Part shown: one piece after another, positions 51,963-61,492 of the stretch
How positions within the stretch are numbered: position 1 is the first letter of the stretch
Layout of the letters: every line of letters begins with the position of its first letter
Origin: JAEUUM01 sp038326165
Lineage (GTDB): Bacteria; Bacteroidota; Bacteroidia; Chitinophagales; Saprospiraceae
Length of the DNA stretch: 64,000 nt
NCBI GenBank assembly: GCA_038326165.1
Contig: JBBQJT010000004.1
Coordinates: 1 to 64,000 of the forward strand
Direction of reading: 5' to 3'
The notes under the pieces: model-generated
What the model was told of the DNA's origin: nothing
Database searches by the model: none
Seen by the model: the letters and a program-made list of their open reading frames with translations, nothing else
Translations under genes and position numbers: made by a program

Positions 51963-53450
51963 ATGATCAACCGTGTCCGTGTATTAGCAAGATTTCAATT
52001 TATTCTTGTGTACTTAATGTTTGCATTTTCTTCGACCAATGCTCAAACTTTAAAAGCAGATAAATCAATGGCTTTTCAATGGCTTGATATGGCTCTGGAA
52101 GTAACTGCCAATGATGTTGATCGCATTGGAGCAAAACCAACCGTTCAATCCCGGGCTTTGGGTATATGTGTAACTGGAATGTATGATGCTTGGGCAGCTT
52201 ATGATTCCAAGGCAGTAGGAACTCAATATGTTGGAAACTTAAGAAGACCAGCTAAAGAACACACGATCAAAAACAAAGAAATAGCTATAAGTTATGCGAT
52301 ATTCCGCATTGCCCTTGACCTGTATCCCGCAGACAAAAGTTATTTAACAGATCAGTTTGTTAAGTTTGGATTCAATCCCAACAACTTAACACAAGATAAA
52401 ACCAAGCCAGAGGGTATTGGAAATCTTGTTGCCAAATCAATCATTGAATACCGTCACAATGACGGTGCAAATCAATTGGGTACTGAAATTGGATGTGACG
52501 GCAAACCCTACTCAGACTATACTTATTACAAACCAGTAAATGAGACCAACCACATCATAAATGCTGATAAATGGCATCCACTACCATTTCTTAATAAAAA
52601 AGGAGAAACATTCTTTGTTAATTTCTTAACGCCTCATTGGTACCGGGTAAAACCATTTGGATTAAAAGATCCTGCCCAGTTCAGAGCACCTGAGTATCCT
52701 AAATATGGATCATCTCAATTGGAAAAAGAAGTCAACGAAGTCATAGACCTAAATGCCAACCTTACTCCGCAGCGTAAAGCTATTGTTGAGTTCATGCGCG
52801 ATGGCCCAAGAAGTACAGGACAGGCAGGTCACTGGCTAAAATTTGCCCAATTGGTTTCCATAAGAGACAAGCAAGATCTTGATACCGACGTAAAAATGTT
52901 CTTTGCAGTTGGTAATACAGCAATGGATGCTTTTATTGCTTCATGGGAAACAAAAAGATACTATGACAGTGCACGACCTTGGACATTGGTGAGAGTTTAC
53001 AAAAGAGGTGAGACCATTAAAGGTTGGGGAGGACCCGACAAAGGAACTATAAATATGCCAGCTGAAAATTGGCACCCTTACTCACCTGCTGATTTTGTAT
53101 CTCCTCCATTCCCTGCTTATGTATCAGGACACAGCGCTGTAAGTGGTGCTTGCGGCAAAGTACTTGAGTTATTTACTGGAAGCGATAAGTTTGGAGAAAC
53201 TGAAACAAGAAGACCAGGCATTATCACTGAAACTCCTGGTGATCCAATCAGCCTACCACTTCCAACATTCACAGCAACAGCTGATTTGGCGGGTCTATCA
53301 AGAGTAATTGGTGGATATCATATCCAATCAGATAACATAGAAGGCCTCAAAATGGGCAGAAGTGTTGCCGAATACCTTTGGAATAATGTAATCCAGAAGT
53401 ACTTTGATGGAACAATTGCCCTTAAGCCTAACACATTGGTCGAAAGATAA
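51963..53450 (+). CDS. Exported vanadium-dependent haloperoxidase / PAP2-superfamily protein
   Basis: 495 residues. Signal peptide LARFQFILVYLMFAFSSTNAQ. The vanadate/phosphate-binding signature of the superfamily is complete: K and R in ETKRYYDSARPWT (domain 1), SGH with H390 in PAYVSGHSAVSG (domain 2), and R-H in LSRVIGGYHIQSD (domain 3). The protein is larger than acid phosphatases and similar to bacterial haloperoxidase-like members of Bacteroidota. It may oxidise halides with H2O2 or act as a phosphatase; sequence alone cannot decide. It is monocistronic with its own terminator. Confidence 0.82.
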   Translation: MINRVRVLARFQFILVYLMFAFSSTNAQTLKADKSMAFQWLDMALEVTANDVDRIGAKPTVQSRALGICVTGMYDAWAAYDSKAVGTQYVGNLRRPAKEHTIKNKEIAISYAIFRIALDLYPADKSYLTDQFVKFGFNPNNLTQDKTKPEGIGNLVAKSIIEYRHNDGANQLGTEIGCDGKPYSDYTYYKPVNETNHIINADKWHPLPFLNKKGETFFVNFLTPHWYRVKPFGLKDPAQFRAPEYPKYGSSQLEKEVNEVIDLNANLTPQRKAIVEFMRDGPRSTGQAGHWLKFAQLVSIRDKQDLDTDVKMFFAVGNTAMDAFIASWETKRYYDSARPWTLVRVYKRGETIKGWGGPDKGTINMPAENWHPYSPADFVSPPFPAYVSGHSAVSGACGKVLELFTGSDKFGETETRRPGIITETPGDPISLPLPTFTATADLAGLSRVIGGYHIQSDNIEGLKMGRSVAEYLWNNVIQKYFDGTIALKPNTLVER

Positions 53451-53488
53451 CACAGAAACTTGTTTATACATTCATAAGATTTACTACC

Positions 53489-53517
53489 TAGCCTGCTTGA
53501 AAAAGTAGGCTATTTTA
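53489..53517 (+). terminator. Intrinsic terminator of the haloperoxidase gene
   Basis: TAGCCTGCTT pairs with AAGTAGGCTA (one mismatch) around GAAA, followed by TTTTA. It lies about 40 bases past the stop codon. Confidence 0.72.
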
Positions 53518-53601
53518 CTAGAAATGGTTAAAGCTTTCTTAATCTTTACTTTATTGAGTGATTTTGAACTGATATTTGCGTCTACTAATAAAACTTATAA
53601 A

Positions 53602-54333
53602 ATGAATTTCAAGTCAATTATCTTGTTTGCATTTCTTACTTGCACAGTATTGTCAGCAAACGCTCAAGCCGATAAACTTTTTAATAAAATCAAAAAAGGC
53701 GCTGGAAGCATTGGAACATCTAAAAATTCAGATATTGCAACTGGATTGAGACAGGCTTTAGACCAAGGAGTTAGCAAAGGCGCTGACGCACTAAGCCTAA
53801 AAGATGGATATCTAAAAGGAGCATATAAAATATTGCTGCCAAATGAAGTACAACAAATGACGTCCAAGTTGAAGCAAGTTCCTGGATTTACAAACATTGA
53901 AAATGACTTGATTGAAAAATTCAATCGAGCAGCAGAGGATGCAGCAACCAAGGCCAAACCCATCTTTTCAAAAGCAATTACATCTATGACAATCACAGAT
54001 GCAATGAATATCTTAATGGGTTCTGATAATTCTGCTACCACTTATCTCGAAAGTTCAACCAGAACAGCATTATTCAACGAATTTAAACCAGTTGTGGTAA
54101 ACTCTCTAAACACCTCCGGAGCCCTAGCTCTTTGGAAAAAAGCGGCAAAGGCATACAACCAACTACCATTAACCAAAAAAATGAATCCAGATATGGAAGT
54201 CTATGTTTCCAATAAAGCTTTAGATGGAATGTTTGGCATGGTGGCATCTGAAGAGTTGAAAATCAGAAAAGATCCTGTCAACAGAACCACACAAATATTA
54301 AAAGACGTGTTCTCCAAGCAAGATAAAAAGTAG
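53602..54333 (+). CDS. DUF4197 exported protein
   Basis: 243 residues from ATG 53602, which starts a proper signal peptide (FKSIILFAFLTCTVLSANAQ). An earlier ATG at 53524 would place 26 residues before it and overlap the terminator's downstream edge. The mature part is helical and matches DUF4197: SDIATGLRQALDQGVSKGAD, LKGAYKILLPNEVQQ and DAMNILMGSDNSATTYLE. The family is widespread in Gram-negative envelopes without a known function. It converges on folC with 13 bases between stops. Confidence 0.85.
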   Translation: MNFKSIILFAFLTCTVLSANAQADKLFNKIKKGAGSIGTSKNSDIATGLRQALDQGVSKGADALSLKDGYLKGAYKILLPNEVQQMTSKLKQVPGFTNIENDLIEKFNRAAEDAATKAKPIFSKAITSMTITDAMNILMGSDNSATTYLESSTRTALFNEFKPVVVNSLNTSGALALWKKAAKAYNQLPLTKKMNPDMEVYVSNKALDGMFGMVASEELKIRKDPVNRTTQILKDVFSKQDKK

Positions 54334-54346
54334 GGCTAACAAGCAG

Positions 54347-55645
54347 TTAAAGCACTTCAGCTACTACAAAAATACTCCCTCCAATAAAGATTAAATCCTC
54401 TTTTTGCGCCGAAAGTCTTGCAGCTGAATATGCCTTGGCAACGCTAGTATAGGCTTTGCCTTTCAAGCCATTTTCACGGCCAAGCTCAAGAAGTTCCTTG
54501 GCAGGTAAACCTCTGGGTATTTTGGCTTTGGCGAAGTAATATTTGGCATTTGAAGGCAACAGAGAGATGATTTTATTCAAATCCTTGTCGTTGACCGCGC
54601 CGAATACGATATGCAATCTCTGATGTTTTATCTGACTCAACTCATTGACAATATATCGTATCCCTCCTTCATTGTGTCCGCTGTCACATATAGTTAGCGG
54701 TTTGTGATTTAAAATTTGCCATCTGCCTTGATAATCCGTAAGTACTTTTATCTCCTTTAAGCCAAATAATAAGTTCGATCTATCAAAAGTTGAAGGGTGC
54801 AGCTCATTGTACAATTTCATGAAAGCAATTACGCCTGCTATATTTTTGAGCTGAAATGCCCCATGCAGTGGTGTTTCAATAACTTCATTCCATGGCTTAC
54901 CGCTTTCGATGACTTGAAACTTAGAAAATTCAAGTCCAGATTCCTTTATTATTACTTCAAACTCCTGGTCAGCAAATCTTATTTCACTTTTCCTCTGGGA
55001 AGCAAATACTTGAAAAACCTCCGAGGTTGTTTCTTGGGTTTCAGAAATAATTACCGGAACTGAATATTTGATGATACCTGCTTTCTCTGCCGCTATAGCT
55101 GGAAGTGTTTCCCCTAAAAGATTCATGTGGTCGTAACTGATATTGGTTATGATTGAAACTTCAGGTATGATTATATTAGTAGAATCAAGACGTCCACCCA
55201 ATCCAGTTTCTATAATTGCAATATCGACTTGATTGATAGAAAACCATTCAAATGCCATTGCAACATTGATTTCAAAAAAAGAAGGTTGGATGCGGTCAAT
55301 TTCAAATTTCAACCGATCAATAAAGTCAACTACAAATTTTTTGGAAACCATTTGTCCGTTGATACGAATTCGCTCCCGCAGATCCTTGTAATGTGGTGAA
55401 GTATATAAACCTGTTTTTTTGCCGGTGGTTTGAAATAAAGCAGAAATTATATGACTTGTGGTTCCCTTGCCATTTGTTCCTGCAATATGGATGGACTTGA
55501 AATTTGACTGCGGGTTACCGAGAAAATTGCATAACTCTTGAATATTGGTCAGATCCTTTTTGTAAGCTGCAGCGCCTATTCTTTGATACATAGGCAACTT
55601 TGACATCATGTATTCCAATGTCTGGGAATATGTCATTTTGCTCAT
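54347..55645 (-). CDS. folC: Folylpolyglutamate synthase / dihydrofolate synthase FolC
   Basis: 432 residues from ATG 55645 (MSKMTYSQTLEYMMSKLPMY); the frame extends 38 codons upstream into the TonB-like gene, which is not plausible. The Mur-ligase P-loop is IAGTNGKGTTSHI (about 51-63); further family motifs are FFEINVAMAFEWF, ETGLGGRLDSTN, ITNISYDHMNLLG and CDSGHNEGG. It adds glutamates to folate in the cytoplasm. It sits 22 bases after the TonB-like gene in the ExbB-ExbD-TonB direction, so it may ride on that operon's promoter. Confidence 0.93.
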   Translation of the reverse strand: MSKMTYSQTLEYMMSKLPMYQRIGAAAYKKDLTNIQELCNFLGNPQSNFKSIHIAGTNGKGTTSHIISALFQTTGKKTGLYTSPHYKDLRERIRINGQMVSKKFVVDFIDRLKFEIDRIQPSFFEINVAMAFEWFSINQVDIAIIETGLGGRLDSTNIIIPEVSIITNISYDHMNLLGETLPAIAAEKAGIIKYSVPVIISETQETTSEVFQVFASQRKSEIRFADQEFEVIIKESGLEFSKFQVIESGKPWNEVIETPLHGAFQLKNIAGVIAFMKLYNELHPSTFDRSNLLFGLKEIKVLTDYQGRWQILNHKPLTICDSGHNEGGIRYIVNELSQIKHQRLHIVFGAVNDKDLNKIISLLPSNAKYYFAKAKIPRGLPAKELLELGRENGLKGKAYTSVAKAYSAARLSAQKEDLIFIGGSIFVVAEVL

Positions 55646-55667
55646 GAATAGGTGTCTAAGTATATAT

Positions 55668-56567
55668 TTATCGCAATATAAATGAGTAAGTAATAGGACC
55701 ACATTGCTTGTCTTCCTTGTCCTGATTGAAAACCCGACGACGGGCGTTGTCCTTGGCAAGTGTGATCAATTGCGCATTGGTGGTAGTAGATCCAGACTGG
55801 GTATAGTCGGCAGAGATAACCTTACCATTTGCATCAATACAAACTTTGATTACGACGATGCCTTCCTCTTGAATGCTGGTGTTTATTGAAGGACCTTTAC
55901 CGCCTCTTTTGGCTAAGTCACCTCCTACCTTTCCAGTTCCTGTACTTTTACCTGTGAGGATATCGGAATTCGGATCACCACTAGGATCACCTTGGTTTCC
56001 TGGTTTATTGGTATTTCCTCTTCCAGTACCACCATTCTTATACAAATCGCCATACTTAGATTTAGCTTTATTCCTTGCTGACTCTTCATTTGCAACGCGT
56101 TGTCTTTCCTTATCTACAGCATCGCGTTGTCGTTTCTGATCTTGCTCAATCCTAATGGCTTCATCTTTTGCTCTCTTTTGTTCGCGTATTTTGGATTGTG
56201 CGATGGCAACTGCTTCAGGATCTTCGGTAGTCATAACCTTTGGCTGATTTGTTGCCTTTGGAAGAGGTTTGCTTGAAGGAGGCGGAGGAGTTGATTTTGG
56301 TTGAGCTGGCGGAGGGTTATCACGGATCACTTTCTCCTCTAAATCACCATCAGGCCTTCCTGCCATAGGTCTATCGTCACCCATTCCTTCATCAGGTCTT
56401 CCCAACGCTATTAATATCCCTTCTTTTGGAGGGGGTGGGTCTGGAAATGTTAAAAGTGGCAAGAAAAAACAAAGAACCATTAGTAAATGGGCAACTATAG
56501 ATACAATGAATCCAATGTTCCTGTTCTTAGTTTCAGCTTGTTGTTCAATTTGTGCTAATGTTGACAT
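55668..56567 (-). CDS. TonB-like energy transducer
   Basis: 299 residues. One N-terminal membrane helix (IGFIVSIVAHLLMVLCFFLP, about 18-37), then a proline-rich then charged/low-complexity periplasmic stretch (PPPSSKPLPKA; many R/K/E), and a C-terminal ~90-residue TonB-type domain (GIVVIKVCIDANGKVISADY, then ARRRVFNQDK). With the adjacent ExbB and ExbD it should transmit the proton-motive force to outer-membrane transporters or another envelope machine. The long charged linker resembles TolA as much as TonB. The ATG is three bases after the exbD stop. Confidence 0.78.
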   Translation of the reverse strand: MSTLAQIEQQAETKNRNIGFIVSIVAHLLMVLCFFLPLLTFPDPPPPKEGILIALGRPDEGMGDDRPMAGRPDGDLEEKVIRDNPPPAQPKSTPPPPSSKPLPKATNQPKVMTTEDPEAVAIAQSKIREQKRAKDEAIRIEQDQKRQRDAVDKERQRVANEESARNKAKSKYGDLYKNGGTGRGNTNKPGNQGDPSGDPNSDILTGKSTGTGKVGGDLAKRGGKGPSINTSIQEEGIVVIKVCIDANGKVISADYTQSGSTTTNAQLITLAKDNARRRVFNQDKEDKQCGPITYSFILR

Positions 56568-56570
56568 AAA

Positions 56571-56978
56571 TCAATTCTCTTTAGGTGCAGTAGCTAAAAT
56601 TGCTCCAACTCTCAGTCTGTTTGCTATATCCATTACATTGACTACATATTCAATTGGACACTCTTTTTCGGCAAGAATGGTAACAGTTGTTTCCTTAGGA
56701 TCAGAACTTGCAGAAGCCTTCTGCTTAATATATGATTCAATAGATGTCAAATCAGACGGCTCACCCCCGAGAAAATATTGACCTTCCTTCTTTACACTAA
56801 CGGCAAGAGATGGAGAGGCAACCAATTTGTTGGTAGCGCTTGGTAACTTCAAGTTCAATGCGTTTTGAGTTACCAAAGTTGAAGTCAACATGAAAAATAT
56901 CAAGAGCAAGAATACTACGTCAGTAAGCGATGCCAAACTAAAATCAGGATTGGCTTTATTGCGTTTTTTGATTCCCAT
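56571..56978 (-). CDS. exbD: ExbD/TolR-family biopolymer transport protein
   Basis: 135 residues from ATG 56978 (MGIKKRNKANPDFSLASLTD). The frame continues 61 codons upstream through exbB, but that part is a shadow. The single helix DVVFLLLIFFMLTSTLV carries the conserved aspartate for proton movement (DVVF), followed by a periplasmic domain (residues ~45-135). It works with ExbB as the motor for the TonB-like protein. Seven bases lie between the exbB stop and this start. Confidence 0.9.
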   Translation of the reverse strand: MGIKKRNKANPDFSLASLTDVVFLLLIFFMLTSTLVTQNALNLKLPSATNKLVASPSLAVSVKKEGQYFLGGEPSDLTSIESYIKQKASASSDPKETTVTILAEKECPIEYVVNVMDIANRLRVGAILATAPKEN

Positions 56979-56985
56979 GATCCTA

Positions 56986-57675
56986 TTATTTAGAAGGTTC
57001 TTGCAAAAGATCCATGAATTCCATAGAGTAAAGTTGCATCTTATAGACCACTTTGTCAATATTGGCCACCAGTAAGTTATATCCCAAAAGAGAGAAAATT
57101 CCGTTGAACAATCCAAATGCAGTCGCAAACAATGCTTGATAAATACCTCCAGCCAAAACATCAGGAGTTACATTCTGGGCTGTAGCCATACTATAGAAGG
57201 CCAAAATCATCCCAGAAACAGTTCCCAATAATCCAACCATCGGAGAAATACCAGATATAGATGCCAAAAAAGGTAAATTCTTTTCAAGTTTCAACAACTC
57301 AACATTTCCAACGTTCTCAATTGCTGCATCAATATCTCGCAGTGGTTTCCCAATCCTGTTCAATCCTTTTTCAATCATTCTAGCTACGGGAGAATCGGTT
57401 TGTTGACACAGTTGTTTGGCGCCTTGAAGATTGCCGTTCTGAACATTGGTTCGAATGTTATTCATGAAATTTTCATCAATTTTTCCTGCCTTTTTGATGG
57501 TCAGCCATCTTTCAACAAAGATGATAATTCCGATAAAGGATAGGACCAATAGTATTCCCAAGATTAAAACTGAAGATATTCCACCAGAGAATACTAAATC
57601 CATAATACTTTGGGTGCCTACACCTTGTGTGGCGGTGCTGTCAGCTGGAACAGAGATAAGAGGAAATGAGCTCAT
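56986..57675 (-). CDS. exbB: MotA/TolQ/ExbB proton channel family protein
   Basis: 229 residues, three membrane helices: ISSVLILGILLVLSFIGIII (about 34-53), FLASISGISPMVGLLGTVSG (about 133-152) and GIYQALFATAFGLFNGIFSL (about 175-194). The middle helix with its LLGTVSGM is the family signature. The periplasm-side start carries no signal peptide. It makes the proton channel with ExbD. First gene of the operon. Confidence 0.92.
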   Translation of the reverse strand: MSSFPLISVPADSTATQGVGTQSIMDLVFSGGISSVLILGILLVLSFIGIIIFVERWLTIKKAGKIDENFMNNIRTNVQNGNLQGAKQLCQQTDSPVARMIEKGLNRIGKPLRDIDAAIENVGNVELLKLEKNLPFLASISGISPMVGLLGTVSGMILAFYSMATAQNVTPDVLAGGIYQALFATAFGLFNGIFSLLGYNLLVANIDKVVYKMQLYSMEFMDLLQEPSK

Positions 57676-57734
57676 GTAGATAGGTAATTTGTAATTGATA
57701 ACGATTATTTGTCCTGAGTTATGGTTTGTCGTGG

Positions 57735-57742
57735 CAAATTTA
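57735..57742 (-). promoter_or_regulatory. Candidate -7 element of the exbB operon
   Basis: On the minus strand 57742-57735 reads TAAATTTG, a perfect TAnnTTTG, about 60 bases before the exbB ATG. No good TTTG is seen 19-20 bases upstream, so support is partial. Confidence 0.35.
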
Positions 57743-57894
57743 ATGAAAATTAACTTTTCATTGAGAAAGAAATCTATCTTATTTTCTCATTATGCACAAA
57801 TTATGTATTTTTACTTTTTTACACATGTAATTTGTTCATAACATTATTCAAAAATATTCGTTACCTTTAGCGAAAATTCGCTTAATCAAAATCT

Positions 57895-60288
57895 ATGCAT
57901 TTTAGAAACATCAATAAAGTAGCTGTGTTGGGTTCTGGAGTTATGGGTTCATCCATAGCTTGCCATTTAGCCAATGCAGGTTTTCAGGTTTTACTGCTGG
58001 ACATTGTTTCCCCTAACCTGACTGAAGACCAGTTAAAAAATAAAAATCTAAAAGACAAATTGGTCAATGACGCTCTATCCAAAACCATAAAATCCAAGCC
58101 CGCACCATTAATGGATGCAGCTTTCGCAAGCAGGATTTCGACTGGAAACTTTGATGATGACCTGTCAAAAATAAAAGACTGCGAATGGGTACTTGAGGTT
58201 GTTGTAGAAAAACTTGACATCAAACAATCCATTTTCGCCAAAGTAGATGCGCTGATTCGCCCTGAAACTATTGTAAGTTCAAATACTTCAGGAATTCCGA
58301 TTCACTTTATGACTGAGGGACGAAGCGATACTTTTAAGAAAAATTTCCTAGGTACGCACTTTTTCAATCCACCTCGCTACTTGAGGTTGCTTGAAATAAT
58401 ACCTACCGCGGATACCAATCCTGAATTGGTTGAATTTTTGATGCACTTTGGGCAAAGTCGTTTGGGCAAGCAAACTGTATTGTGCAAGGATACTCCTGCT
58501 TTCATAGCCAACCGCGTAGGTGTTTACGCAATGGCTAAAATTTTCCAGTTGTCCGAGGAAATGGAAATATCAATTGGAGACGTTGACAAATTAACTGGGC
58601 CAGCCATCGGTCGACCCAAGACAGGAACCTTCAGATTGGGCGATTTAGTAGGACACGATACAGCAGCAAAGGTTATCCAAGGTATCAAAGAAAACTGTCC
58701 AAAAGACGAACAAGCTTCAACTTTTACAATACCTAAATATTTTCAATTTCTACTTGATAACAAGTTTTTGGGAAATAAAACTGGACAAGGTTTTTATAAA
58801 AAAACGGATCAAAAGGATGACAAAGGCAGACCCGTTATTTTAGAACTCGACCTGAAAACCTGCGAATACATCCCTTCAAAATCTGCAAACTTTGCATGTT
58901 TGACGGTTGCAAAACAAATAGATGAACTTCCCCAGCGTTTGAGAGCAATCCTCAAGGAAAAAGATAAAGGTGCAGAACTTCTGAGAAGGTCATTTGCAGG
59001 ACTTTTCGCTTACGTATCTAATAGAATTCCTGAGATTTCTGATCAACTACACAGCATAGATGCAGCTTTGCAGGCAGGATTCGCTTGGGAAATTGGTCCA
59101 TTTGAATATTGGGATGCTGTTGGTCTCAATGAAGGTTTGGCTCTCTGCAAACAACATGGGGAGCAAGCGGCTGATTGGGTTGAACAAATGATCGCTTTGG
59201 GTCATACCGTTTTTTACCGCTGGAATGGTGGCAAGCGACAATTTTATGATATTGCAAGCCAAAGTTACAAAGATGTACCTGGTACCGAAAAATCAATCAA
59301 TCTTGATGCATATCGTCAAAACACACCTGTGCTTGAGAATCCAGAGATGATTCTCCACGATATTGGTGACGGAGTACTATGTTTAGAATTTAGAAGCAAG
59401 AGCAATGCAATAGGTGAAGGTATTTTAAGAGGAATTCAACAGTCCATACAGAAAGCCGAAGATGAAGGTTGGAAAGGCTTGGTAATAGGAAACAATGCTA
59501 CCAATTTTACAGTAGGTGCAAACCTCATGATGGTTGCCATGTTGGCTTATCAACAGGAATGGGATGAACTGGATATGGCTGTTAAACTATTCCAGCAAAC
59601 CAGTATGCGTTGCAGATACAGCAGTATTCCCGTGGTTGCAGCAACACAAGGTTATGTTTTTGGCGGTGGTTGTGAAATATCAATGCATTGTGATTCAGTG
59701 ATCGCTTCTGCCGAATCTTATATTGGCTTGGTAGAAGTTGGTGTTGGCCTAATACCAGGTGGAGGGGGAACCAAAGAATTTGCTTTAAGAGCATCAGATG
59801 CATTCCACAAAGGTGATGTTATGATGCCAACCTTGATTGAAAAGTTCAAAACTATTGCGATGGCGTCCGTAGCAACCTCAGCTTATGAGGCTTATGGATT
59901 GGGATATTTGAATCAAAAAGATAAAGTGGTTTTGGATTCCAAGAGCAATATCTATGCAGCAAAACAACAAGTTCTCTATTTAGGTGAAAATTATATTCGT
60001 CCAATCGAAAGAGAAGACATAATGGTTTTGGGAAGAGGAGGATTGGCAACTTTGTATGTTGCAGCTCACAGTCTACAATTGGGGGGATATGCCTCTGAAC
60101 ACGATGTGAAAATTGCGAAGAAAATAGCATATGTATTGTGCGGTGGAGACTTAACATCCTCCCAAAAAGTGTCAGAATCCTATCTACTGGATATTGAACG
60201 GGAAGCTTTCTTGAGTCTTTGTTCAGAACCAAAGTCACTAGAGAGAATCCAATCGATTCTTACCACCAACAAACCTCTTCGCAATTAA
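57895..60288 (+). CDS. Fused 3-hydroxyacyl-CoA dehydrogenase / enoyl-CoA hydratase
   Basis: 797 residues with reversed domain order compared with E. coli FadB. The NAD-binding Rossmann domain is N-terminal (VAVLGSGVMGSSIACHLA, 9-26; the catalytic histidine region is GTHFFNPPR), followed by the dehydrogenase C-domain (about 190-400). The hydratase/crotonase domain follows (about 470-680), with both acid residues of crotonase at E594 (GGGCEISMH) and E614 (GLVEVGVG) and the oxyanion stretch GLIPGGGGTKE. It performs the middle two steps of beta-oxidation. The thiolase for the last step follows after 27 bases. Confidence 0.92.
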   Translation: MHFRNINKVAVLGSGVMGSSIACHLANAGFQVLLLDIVSPNLTEDQLKNKNLKDKLVNDALSKTIKSKPAPLMDAAFASRISTGNFDDDLSKIKDCEWVLEVVVEKLDIKQSIFAKVDALIRPETIVSSNTSGIPIHFMTEGRSDTFKKNFLGTHFFNPPRYLRLLEIIPTADTNPELVEFLMHFGQSRLGKQTVLCKDTPAFIANRVGVYAMAKIFQLSEEMEISIGDVDKLTGPAIGRPKTGTFRLGDLVGHDTAAKVIQGIKENCPKDEQASTFTIPKYFQFLLDNKFLGNKTGQGFYKKTDQKDDKGRPVILELDLKTCEYIPSKSANFACLTVAKQIDELPQRLRAILKEKDKGAELLRRSFAGLFAYVSNRIPEISDQLHSIDAALQAGFAWEIGPFEYWDAVGLNEGLALCKQHGEQAADWVEQMIALGHTVFYRWNGGKRQFYDIASQSYKDVPGTEKSINLDAYRQNTPVLENPEMILHDIGDGVLCLEFRSKSNAIGEGILRGIQQSIQKAEDEGWKGLVIGNNATNFTVGANLMMVAMLAYQQEWDELDMAVKLFQQTSMRCRYSSIPVVAATQGYVFGGGCEISMHCDSVIASAESYIGLVEVGVGLIPGGGGTKEFALRASDAFHKGDVMMPTLIEKFKTIAMASVATSAYEAYGLGYLNQKDKVVLDSKSNIYAAKQQVLYLGENYIRPIEREDIMVLGRGGLATLYVAAHSLQLGGYASEHDVKIAKKIAYVLCGGDLTSSQKVSESYLLDIEREAFLSLCSEPKSLERIQSILTTNKPLRN

Positions 60289-60315
60289 TATTTTACGAAA
60301 TAGAATAAAAAAACA

Positions 60316-61485
60316 ATGGAAGCATACATAATAGAAGCATACAGAAGTCCAGTAACCAAAGCTGGAAAGGGCGGATTCAGAAATATGAGATCAGATGATT
60401 TAGCAGTTTCAATCATCAAGCAGTTGGTTGACCATGTAGCTGGATTGGATCCAAAAACTGTCGATGACTTAATAGTTGGCTGTGCGAATCCTGAGGGCGA
60501 ACAAGGTCTACAAATGGGTAGGCAAATTTCGTTGAGAGCTTTAGGAAAAGAAGTGCCTGGCTTCATCATCAATAGGTATTGTGCTTCTGGACTGGAAGCC
60601 ATTAGTATAGCCGTAGCAAAAATAAAAGCTGGAATGGGTGACTGCTACATAGCTGGCGGAACAGAAAGCATGAGCATGATTCCAATGGAGGGCTACAAAT
60701 TAGCCCCGAGCTATGAAGTAGCAATACATACACCCGATTATGTTGTAGGTATGGGTTTGACTGCCGAAGCCGTATCCAAAAAATGGGATATTTCACGAGA
60801 AGCACAAGATATTTTTTCATACAACTCACACTTAAAGGCAGCTGCTGCACAAGATGCGGGCTTTTTTAGTTCTGAAATATTACCAGTCGATGTAACCCAA
60901 GTATGGGTTGAAAACAACAAACGAAAGGAAAGCCAGCAATTGATATCATCAGATGACGGAATACGCAGAGATACATCAATCGAAGGCTTGAATGCACTGC
61001 GTCCTGCTTTTTCTACTAAAGGAACTGTGACCGCTGGAAACAGCAGCCAAACCAGTGATGGTGCAGCTTTTGCTTTGGTAGTCAGTGAAGATTTTGTAAA
61101 AATGCACAATCTACAACCAAAAGCAAGATTGGTTTCATGCGCAGTTGCAGGGGTAGAGCCTATCTACATGGGTATTGGTCCATGTGCAGCAATTCCTAAA
61201 GCCCTATCAAAAGCTGGTTTAAAGTTGAATGATATAGATTTAATTGAGCTGAATGAAGCATTTGCCGCTCAAGCACTTGCAGTAATCAAAGAATCAGGAT
61301 TAAATCCAGATGTCGTTAATGTAAACGGGGGAGCTATTGCACTTGGACATCCGCTAGGGTGTACCGGAGCCAAACTGACCGCACAATTACTTGGAGAACT
61401 TCGTCGCCGAAACAAAAAATACGGCATGGTAACAGCCTGCGTAGGAGGAGGACAAGGGATAGCTGGAATCTATGAGTTGTTGTAG
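60316..61485 (+). CDS. Acetyl-CoA C-acyltransferase (thiolase)
   Basis: 389 residues. Catalytic residues: nucleophile C89 (NRYCASGLEA), H345 (GGAIALGHPLG) and C375 (CVGGGQG). It cleaves 3-ketoacyl-CoA to acetyl-CoA, the final step of fatty-acid beta-oxidation, and pairs with the preceding fused dehydrogenase-hydratase. The ATG at 60316 is preceded by AACA, as is normal here. It converges on the reductase gene with seven bases between stops. Confidence 0.94.
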   Translation: MEAYIIEAYRSPVTKAGKGGFRNMRSDDLAVSIIKQLVDHVAGLDPKTVDDLIVGCANPEGEQGLQMGRQISLRALGKEVPGFIINRYCASGLEAISIAVAKIKAGMGDCYIAGGTESMSMIPMEGYKLAPSYEVAIHTPDYVVGMGLTAEAVSKKWDISREAQDIFSYNSHLKAAAAQDAGFFSSEILPVDVTQVWVENNKRKESQQLISSDDGIRRDTSIEGLNALRPAFSTKGTVTAGNSSQTSDGAAFALVVSEDFVKMHNLQPKARLVSCAVAGVEPIYMGIGPCAAIPKALSKAGLKLNDIDLIELNEAFAAQALAVIKESGLNPDVVNVNGGAIALGHPLGCTGAKLTAQLLGELRRRNKKYGMVTACVGGGQGIAGIYELL

Positions 61486-61492
61486 TCTCAGA

